DNA of 12,038 nucleotides from contig DMZI01000055.1 of the NCBI GenBank assembly GCA_003485325.1, positions 1 through 12,038 of the forward strand, written 5' to 3'. Origin of the DNA: Desulfotomaculum sp. Lineage in GTDB: Bacteria > Bacillota > Desulfotomaculia > Desulfotomaculales > Nap2-2B. The stretch's first letter is position 1. Every line of letters begins with the position of its first letter. The notes under the pieces were generated by a model that worked only from the letters and a program-made list of their open reading frames with translations, was not told the DNA's origin and did not search any database. Below are positions 7,365-12,038 of the stretch, piece after piece. The position numbers and the translations under genes were made by a program.

Positions 7365-7814
7365 GTGCGGGCGGTTGTGCAAAGGGTTTCCAGGGCGTCG
7401 GTAAGTGTGGATGGTTTTCAGATTGGGGAGATTGGATCCGGCCTGGCTGTCCTGCTGGGGGTAGGCCGGGATGACGGGCCCGGGGATGCCCGTTATATAG
7501 CGGAAAAAACAGCAAATTTGCGTATATTCGCCGATGAGTCCGGAAAACTTAACTGCTCGGTTGCCGAATTGTCCCTTGAAGTGCTGGCTGTTTCGCAGTT
7601 CACCCTATACGGCGATTGCCGCCATGGGCGGAGGCCCAGTTTTTCAAAGGCGGCGGATCCTGCCCCGGCTCGTGAACTATATGAGCTTTTTGTCGATGAT
7701 CTAAGGGCAAGAGGCATCCGGGTAGCCACGGGAGAATTTCAGGCTTATATGAAGGTGGAAATTATAAACGACGGTCCGGTTACAATACTTATTGACAGTA
7801 AAAAGAGTTTTTAA
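7365..7814 (+). CDS. dtd: D-aminoacyl-tRNA deacylase
   Basis: A 149-residue cytoplasmic proofreading enzyme that hydrolyses D-aminoacyl-tRNAs (and Gly-tRNAAla), recycling tRNA and keeping D-amino acids out of proteins. Both active-site signatures are intact: SQFTL (77-81) and NDGPVT (135-140), the latter carrying the Gly-cisPro pair that excludes L-substrates. Length and the N-terminus MRAVVQRVSRASV match the family. The start is GTG at 7365, chosen over GTG 7356 because of Shine-Dalgarno spacing and homology. It directly follows relA, as in many Firmicutes, and precedes the MBL gene by 19 bp. Translation is probably coupled to relA, since its ribosome binding site touches the relA stop codon. 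Confidence 0.97.
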   Translation: MRAVVQRVSRASVSVDGFQIGEIGSGLAVLLGVGRDDGPGDARYIAEKTANLRIFADESGKLNCSVAELSLEVLAVSQFTLYGDCRHGRRPSFSKAADPAPARELYELFVDDLRARGIRVATGEFQAYMKVEIINDGPVTILIDSKKSF

Positions 7815-7819
7815 TGAAC

Positions 7820-7825
7820 TGGAGG
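7820..7825 (+). promoter_or_regulatory. Shine-Dalgarno that fixes a TTG start for the MBL gene
   Basis: ggaggt is followed by an ATG at 7826 that is out of frame with the protein. The in-frame TTG at 7834 is eight bases downstream and yields MIIKGFEVGP, the usual beginning of this family. The TTG at 7831 is possible but closer. Confidence 0.7.
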
Positions 7826-7833
7826 TATGCTTG

Positions 7834-8457
7834 TTGATTATAAAAGGTTTTGAAGTGGGTCCCATAGCCGCAAACTGCTATATTATAGGCTGTGAGGAGA
7901 CCAGGAACGCCGCGGTGGTTGACCCCGGCGCCGATGCGCCGCGAATTATGCAATGGTTGAAAAAGCTGAATTTAAACTGCAAATATATCATTTTAACCCA
8001 CGGGCACATCGACCATATTGGCGCTGTGGGCGGTGTCTACGAGCAGACGGGCGCGCAGGTGCTCATCCATACCAAAGACGCCGATATGCTGACCAACCCG
8101 AACAGCAACCTATCCTGGATGACGGGGGCAAAAATGAAGGTTAAAGCAGCGGACCGGCTTTTAGAGGAAGGCGATAAAATACAGGCAGGGAAACTGGCCA
8201 TTGATGTTATCCATACACCCGGGCATACACAGGGCGGGATTACATTAAAAGTTGAAAACAATTTAATAACGGGGGATACTCTCTTCGCGGGTTCTATCGG
8301 CCGCACGGATTTTCCGGGCGGGAACTACGTTCAGCTGATTGGCTCCATTAAAACAAAATTAATGATCTTCCCCCCAACCACATCAGTTTTTCCAGGCCAT
8401 GGGCCAATGACTACAATTGGCGATGAAGCCAGGTATAACCCCTTCATGCGTATGTGA
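7834..8457 (+). CDS. Metallo-beta-lactamase-fold hydrolase, glyoxalase-II-like (YqgX type)
   Basis: A 207-residue single-domain metallohydrolase. The dinuclear metal-binding set is complete: HGHIDH (56-61), His131 in TPGHTQGG, Asp148 in GDTLFAGSIGRTDFPGG, and His189 in FPGHGP. Related proteins hydrolyse thioesters such as S-lactoylglutathione. The C-terminal domain of true glyoxalase II, which binds glutathione, is missing, so substrate specificity cannot be inferred; a bacillithiol, CoA or other thioester is conceivable. The position between dtd and hisS is conserved in clostridia. I choose TTG 7834 as start because of the Shine-Dalgarno at 7820-7825; no ATG or GTG in frame precedes the conserved N-terminus. 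The gene ends 16 bp before hisS and its stop overlaps the region of the hisS ribosome binding site. The protein is cytoplasmic, with no signal peptide. Confidence 0.92.
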   Translation: MIIKGFEVGPIAANCYIIGCEETRNAAVVDPGADAPRIMQWLKKLNLNCKYIILTHGHIDHIGAVGGVYEQTGAQVLIHTKDADMLTNPNSNLSWMTGAKMKVKAADRLLEEGDKIQAGKLAIDVIHTPGHTQGGITLKVENNLITGDTLFAGSIGRTDFPGGNYVQLIGSIKTKLMIFPPTTSVFPGHGPMTTIGDEARYNPFMRM

Positions 8458-8458
8458 C

Positions 8459-8464
8459 AGGAGG
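8459..8464 (+). promoter_or_regulatory. Shine-Dalgarno supporting the TTG start of hisS
   Basis: aggagg lies nine bases before TTG 8474. No ATG or GTG in frame precedes the conserved RPRGT motif, so hisS must begin at the TTG. Confidence 0.8.
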
Positions 8465-8473
8465 AATTAAAAA

Positions 8474-9772
8474 TTGCCGAGCTCAATAAACCGGCCGCGG
8501 GGGACTATCGATGTGCTGCCGGGTGAAGTTGAAAAATGGCAGTATGTTGAGGAATCTTTCCGGCGCATCTGCCGGGAGTACGGGTATGCTGAAATACGCA
8601 CGCCTGTTTTTGAATATACCGAACTGTTTGACCGGGGCGTGGGAGAGACTACCGATATAATTGAGAAAGAGATGTATACTTTCCTTGATCGATCGGAAAG
8701 GTCATTGAGCCTGCGCCCAGAAGGCACGGCGCCGATTGCGCGCGCATACGTCGAGGACAAGCTGTTTTCTGGGCCCCAGCCGGTCAAAGTATATTACCAG
8801 GGGCCGATGTTCCGCTACGACCGGCCGCAAGCGGGCCGTTACCGGCAGTTTCACCAGCTGGGGATAGAGGTTTTCGGCGCTTTTAGCCCGGCCATAGATG
8901 CGGAAGTTATCGCCATGTCTATGGACTTTTGCCGGCGCTTCGGTTTGAAGCTGGACCTGCATATAAACAGCGTCGGCTGCGGCGTGTGCAGGCCGGTGAT
9001 GCGCGAAAAGTTGTACGCCGGCCTGAGGACCCGCCTGGAGGATTTATGCGAAGACTGCCGTCTCCGGTTGGAAAGAAACCCGCTGCGTATTCTGGACTGC
9101 AAGGAAAAGCGGTGCCGGGGGATGGCCGAAGAGGCTGCGGCAGGCTTAAACTTCCTCTGTCCGGAGTGCGGCGATCACTTCGAGAAAGTGCGCAATTACC
9201 TTGACGTATTGGACGTAAAATACATTGTCGATCACTGCCTTGTGCGCGGCCTTGATTATTATACCAGGACAGCATTTGAAATTATGGCCCCGGGTATAGG
9301 AGCGCAGCGTTCTGTCGGCGGCGGCGGACGGTATGACGGCTTGGTGGAAATGTTTGGCGGGCCGCCAACCCCCGGAATAGGTTATGCCATGGGATTGGAG
9401 AGATTACTTTTGGTTATGCAGGAACAGGGCTTGCCTGTTCCATGCAGCGGAAGGCTGGATGTATACATTGTCACTGCTGAAGCAGAGTTGGAAGGCAAGG
9501 CGCTGAGGCTTTTACAGGAACTCCGCGGGAATGGCATGCATGCTGACAAAGATTATGCCGGACGGAGTATGAAAGCCCAGCTAAAGCAGGCCGGAAAATC
9601 CGGCGCGCCGTTTGTGGTAATACTTGGCAGCGACGAACTAAGAAGGGGAAAGGTTGCCTTGAAAGACATGCTGTCCGGCAGCCAGACCGAAGTGCCGCTG
9701 GCTGATTTAGTCGCCACGGTTACTGGAGAAATAGACACCCATTTCACAAAAGTGCGCCGGTTTAAAGGATAA
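8474..9772 (+). CDS. hisS: Histidyl-tRNA synthetase
   Basis: Class IIa synthetase charging tRNAHis, 432 residues, the usual length for the homodimeric enzyme. Signatures in order: RPRGTIDVLP (7-16), motif 1 region with FEYTELFDRGVGETTD (46-61), RPEGTAP (81-87), motif 2 MFRYDRPQAGRYRQFHQ (112-128), the histidine-specific VRGLDYYTRTAFEI (257-270), GGGGRYDGL (282-290) and motif 3 GIGYAMGLERL (301-311). The anticodon-binding domain occupies about 327-420. The insertion domain carries paired cysteines C169/C172, C192/C195, C209/C214 and C229/C232, suggestive of a metal site. Translation starts at TTG with aggagg nine bases upstream. Only 16 bp separate it from the MBL gene, so no T-box leader or private promoter can fit there; it should be transcribed from the relA promoter. 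Confidence 0.98.
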   Translation: MPSSINRPRGTIDVLPGEVEKWQYVEESFRRICREYGYAEIRTPVFEYTELFDRGVGETTDIIEKEMYTFLDRSERSLSLRPEGTAPIARAYVEDKLFSGPQPVKVYYQGPMFRYDRPQAGRYRQFHQLGIEVFGAFSPAIDAEVIAMSMDFCRRFGLKLDLHINSVGCGVCRPVMREKLYAGLRTRLEDLCEDCRLRLERNPLRILDCKEKRCRGMAEEAAAGLNFLCPECGDHFEKVRNYLDVLDVKYIVDHCLVRGLDYYTRTAFEIMAPGIGAQRSVGGGGRYDGLVEMFGGPPTPGIGYAMGLERLLLVMQEQGLPVPCSGRLDVYIVTAEAELEGKALRLLQELRGNGMHADKDYAGRSMKAQLKQAGKSGAPFVVILGSDELRRGKVALKDMLSGSQTEVPLADLVATVTGEIDTHFTKVRRFKG

Positions 9773-9784
9773 AAATAATAATAA

Positions 9785-9960
9785 AGGGAGGTCAATGCCT
9801 TAAGTGCGATTTTGAGCCTTCATTCGAAGAACGAGAGAACCCGAGGTAAAGCGAGGTAACTGTTTGAGGCGCATGGCGCCGAGTTTTACCGAGCCCGAGG
9901 GTGAACGAGTTCGTACAGGTATAAGAGGCGAACATGAGCACGTAGGCAGTTGACCTCCCT
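9785..9960. repeat. 176-bp inverted-repeat-bounded element (MITE-like repeat or structured RNA) between hisS and aspS
   Basis: agggaggtcaa (9785-9795) is the exact reverse complement of ttgacctccct (9950-9960). Pairing continues inward: tgcct 9796-9800 with aggca 9944-9948, and gtgc 9804-9807 with gcac 9938-9941, giving about 20 bp of interrupted stem. Inside are accc/gggt (9839-9842 with 9899-9902), ggtaaa/tttacc (9845-9850 with 9885-9890) and an apical ggcgc/gcgcc hairpin (9868-9880). The sequence cgaggtaa is repeated 10 bp apart (9842 and 9852), and gaacgag occurs at 9829 and 9903. No U-tract follows, so it is not a simple terminator, and no T-box motif is present. It has no convincing ORF. 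It could be a non-autonomous mobile repeat, or a leader RNA of aspS; the flanks show at most a 2-bp (aa) duplication. The symmetry is certain, the identity unknown. Confidence 0.8.
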
Positions 9961-10014
9961 AATGCAAGTTAATTTTCAGGATAGGATAGCTACATAGCAA
10001 AAAGGAGCTTTTGA

Positions 10015-11820
10015 ATGGAAAGCAAGCAGGGTTTAAAACGCACTCACGGCTGCGGCGTCTTACGCAGTGATCATATTGGCCAAAAAGTAGTCCTGATGGG
10101 ATGGGCCCAACGCTGCCGGGATCACGGCGGGTTAATTTTCATTGACCTGAGAGACAGGACCGGCATCGTACAGACGGTGTTTGACCCGGCGCGGGTACAA
10201 GAAGAATTTTCAAAGGCTGAGAGCGTACGCAGCGAATATGTTCTTGCAGTTACCGGGAAGGTTGAAAAAAGGCCTGAAGGCACTGAGAATCCAAACCTGG
10301 CCACAGGCCAGGTAGAAGTTTTGGCAACCAATATCCGGATCTTAAACACTGCCAAGACCCCTCCCTTTTATATTGAAGACGGTGTTGACGTGGAAGAGAA
10401 CGTCAGGCTTAAATACCGCTACCTTGACCTGCGCAGGCCGGAAATGCAGCGTGCCCTTGAACTGAAGCACAAGGCTGCGGCGTCTGCCAGGGAGTTCCTA
10501 AACAGCCGGGGGTTTTGGGAAATAGAGACCCCGATGCTTACCTTGAGCACTCCGGAAGGGGCGAGGGACTTCCTGGTGCCCAGCAGGTTGAACCCGGGCA
10601 GTTTCTATGCGCTGCCGCAGTCACCGCAGCTTCTCAAGCAGCTATTAATGGTATCCGGGATAGAAAGATATTACCAGATTGTCCGCTGTTTCAGGGATGA
10701 GGATTTAAGGGCTGACCGTCAGCCGGAATTTACCCAGATTGACCTGGAAATGTCTTTTGTTGATATAGACGACGTAATAGAACTGATCGAAAACATGATT
10801 GTCTCTATTTATAACGCAACCAGAACCTCAAATCTTGATCTTAAGCCTCCTTTCCCGCGGCTTTCCTATCAGGAGGCGATTGACCGTTTCGGAAGCGATA
10901 AGCCGGATATCAGGTTCGGGTTGGAGCTTGTGGATTTCACAGATCTTGCAGCCCATTGCGGTTTCAACGTCTTTTCCAAAGCAGCAGAATCCGGCGGCCA
11001 GGTAAAGGGGATCAACGCGAAGGGGTGCGGCAGTTTAAGCCGCAGGGAGATCGAGGATTTGATCGCTTTTGCAGCGGTATATAAGGCAAAAGGCCTGGCC
11101 TATTTCACCGCCACCGGTCAGGGACTGAAATCGCCTCTGACAAAATTTTTTACGGAAGAGGAACAAAAGACAATTACCGAAAGGTTTAAGGCCGAAGAAG
11201 GCGATCTGCTCCTCTTTGTAGCCGACCGGCCTTCTATTGTGGCCGATGCTTTGGGCGCTCTGCGCCTGCATCTTGCCGGGTTGATCGGCCTGATCCCCCA
11301 GGATAAACTGCAGTTCCTCTGGGTTGTCGATTTCCCCCTTCTTGAATATGACGAGGGCGAGAGACGTTTTTCGGCAATGCACCACCCCTTTACCTCCCCG
11401 CGGGATGAGGATCTGCCGATGCTTAAAACTGACCCTGCTTCCGTCCGGGCGAAGGCATATGACCTTGTGCTTAACGGAGTGGAAGTCGGCGGCGGGAGTA
11501 TACGTATACACCGGCGTGATGTGCAGGAGCAAATGTTTGCAGCCATCGGCATTTCTCCGGAAGAAGCGCGCCAGAAGTTCGGTTTCTTGTTGGATGCTTT
11601 CGAGTACGGGACACCGCCTCACGGAGGGTTTGCGATTGGCTTTGACCGTCTGGTCATGCTTTTAAGCGGCAAAAAGACGATCAGGGACGTGATCGCTTTT
11701 CCAAAAACACAGAGCGCGGCAGACCTGATGAGCGGCGCCCCGAACAAGGTTTCCGCAGGACAGCTCAGGGACCTTCATATCAGGATTGATCTGGGCGGAA
11801 AGCTGAAAGAGAACCGTTGA
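10015..11820 (+). CDS. aspS: Aspartyl-tRNA synthetase, bacterial type, probably non-discriminating
   Basis: Class IIb synthetase of 601 residues with the complete bacterial architecture. The N-terminal OB anticodon-binding domain carries MGWAQRCRDHGGLIFIDLRD (28-47). The catalytic core has TPEGARDFLVPSR (179-191), motif 2 FRDEDLRADRQPEFTQID (226-243) and motif 3 GFDRLVMLL (542-550), interrupted by the GAD insertion domain (about 295-420). MHHPFTSP (455-462) and GGGSIRIH (492-499) are also intact. His37 and Gly89 (in RPEGTEN) occupy positions that, in family studies, mark enzymes charging both tRNAAsp and tRNAAsn; discriminating enzymes such as that of E. coli have Leu at the first. If so, the cell should have GatCAB amidotransferase. 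ATG at 10015 with aaaggag (10001-10007) seven bases upstream. The gene is 242 bp from hisS because of the inverted-repeat element. No terminator follows. Confidence 0.98.
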   Translation: MESKQGLKRTHGCGVLRSDHIGQKVVLMGWAQRCRDHGGLIFIDLRDRTGIVQTVFDPARVQEEFSKAESVRSEYVLAVTGKVEKRPEGTENPNLATGQVEVLATNIRILNTAKTPPFYIEDGVDVEENVRLKYRYLDLRRPEMQRALELKHKAAASAREFLNSRGFWEIETPMLTLSTPEGARDFLVPSRLNPGSFYALPQSPQLLKQLLMVSGIERYYQIVRCFRDEDLRADRQPEFTQIDLEMSFVDIDDVIELIENMIVSIYNATRTSNLDLKPPFPRLSYQEAIDRFGSDKPDIRFGLELVDFTDLAAHCGFNVFSKAAESGGQVKGINAKGCGSLSRREIEDLIAFAAVYKAKGLAYFTATGQGLKSPLTKFFTEEEQKTITERFKAEEGDLLLFVADRPSIVADALGALRLHLAGLIGLIPQDKLQFLWVVDFPLLEYDEGERRFSAMHHPFTSPRDEDLPMLKTDPASVRAKAYDLVLNGVEVGGGSIRIHRRDVQEQMFAAIGISPEEARQKFGFLLDAFEYGTPPHGGFAIGFDRLVMLLSGKKTIRDVIAFPKTQSAADLMSGAPNKVSAGQLRDLHIRIDLGGKLKENR

Positions 11821-11822
11821 AT

Positions 11823-11851
11823 TTGCCATAATTCGTCCATTATGCTAAAAT
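11823..11851 (+). promoter_or_regulatory. Extended -10 promoter with a palindromic spacer, downstream of aspS
   Basis: ttgcca (11823-11828), a 17-bp spacer and taaaat (11846-11851) preceded by TGC give an extended -10 promoter pointing rightward. It begins three bases after the aspS stop. The spacer contains a 6-bp inverted repeat, cataat (11827-11832) against attatg (11839-11844), which could be an operator or chance in AT-rich DNA. Transcription would start near 11858 and enter the repeat array; its target gene lies outside the window. Confidence 0.5.
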
Positions 11852-11892
11852 ATATACGTAAACAAATTAAACGTAAGCATGTCAAGGGTGTT

Positions 11893-12038
11893 GCAAACAC
11901 AAGAACACAAGGAGACGGGGGCAAACACAAGGCAAACAGGGGACGCGAACACAGGGGAAGAACACAGGAGAACCGTCCCCCTGTGTTTCCCCTGTGTTTC
12001 CCCCCTTGTGTTTGGCCAGGAGAACCGTCCCCTTGTGT
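11893..12038. repeat. Nested inverted array of the GTCCCC-TTGTGTTT repeat (REP/BIME-like), truncated by the window end
   Basis: The left half carries the motif in reverse orientation (aaacacaag at 11895 and 11923), and the right half in forward orientation, so the halves pair in register. aaacacaagg (11923-11932) matches ccttgtgttt (12004-12013), aacacaggggaa (11948-11959) matches ttcccctgtgtt (11987-11998), and aacacagg (11961-11968) matches cctgtgtt (11980-11987). The loop, 11969-11979, holds gaaccgtcc. A further forward unit starts at 12020 and is cut at 12038, with a potential partner at 11904-11912. The motif is the same as in the array at 88-215, with CTGTGTTT as well as TTGTGTTT variants. 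No transposase or cas gene is in view. Repeat status is certain; a mobile REP-like nature is inferred. Confidence 0.85.

Noticed and set aside
7792..7833. TTG start of the MBL gene inside dtd
   Set aside because: It has no Shine-Dalgarno, while TTG 7834 has ggaggt at proper distance and begins at the conserved N-terminus.
9785..9960. Rho-independent terminator of the hisS transcript or a T-box leader of aspS
   Set aside because: The stem arms are far apart and not followed by a T-tract, and there is no AGGGTGGNACCGCG-like T-box sequence.
9950..9978. Promoter for aspS using ttgacc in the inverted-repeat arm as -35
   Set aside because: The hexamer 17 bp downstream is ttttca and no acceptable -10 lies at 16-18 bp, so the match is only half a promoter.
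11035..11622. 195-codon open frame antisense to aspS
   Set aside because: It is a shadow of the GC-rich third codon positions of aspS; aspS is intact and conserved, and the antisense translation has no recognisable family or ribosome binding site.

Overview
The window looks like a chromosomal housekeeping segment of a low-GC-lineage (Firmicutes) anaerobe, most plausibly a spore-forming clostridium of the Peptococcaceae type (Pelotomaculum/Desulfotomaculum-like). This is an inference from three things. The gene order recJ-relA-dtd-MBL hydrolase-hisS-aspS is the classic Firmicutes cluster. Shine-Dalgarno sequences are strong, with several GTG/TTG starts. A YtpB-type terpene synthase and short GTCCCC-TTGTGTT repeats are also present. 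Base composition is about half GC throughout the genes, and no gene stands out as recently acquired.

Layout. Positions 1-274 hold no gene: an AT-rich stretch is followed by a degenerate tandem repeat (about 88-215) and a promoter. thpR (275-868, RNA 2',3'-cyclic phosphodiesterase/ligase family) runs rightward and overlaps, tail to tail, a leftward DUF2600/YtpB-like terpene synthase (861-1919). A 41-bp divergent gap leads to acyP (acylphosphatase, 1961-2239). recJ follows from its own sigma-A-like promoter; its long C-terminal extension looks like a degenerate helicase lobe. A second good promoter overlaps the recJ stop codon and drives relA (bifunctional (p)ppGpp synthetase/hydrolase), dtd, a glyoxalase-II-like metallo-beta-lactamase protein and hisS, which are closely spaced and co-oriented. 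Between hisS and aspS lies a 176-bp element bounded by an 11-bp perfect inverted repeat. After aspS there is a strong promoter-like sequence reading rightward into a second, nested inverted array of the same GTCCCC-TTGTGTT repeat, cut by the window end.

How the genes fit together. relA, dtd, hisS and aspS all concern translation: charging of His and Asp tRNAs, removal of D-amino acids from mis-charged tRNA, and the stringent response to uncharged tRNA. recJ serves DNA repair. acyP and the MBL hydrolase are small general metabolic enzymes. The terpene synthase is the outlier. I found no clearly undescribed system. The objects most worth a second look are the hisS-aspS inverted-repeat element, the two repeat arrays bracketing the block, the terpene synthase, and small deviations in conserved motifs of Rel and AspRS.
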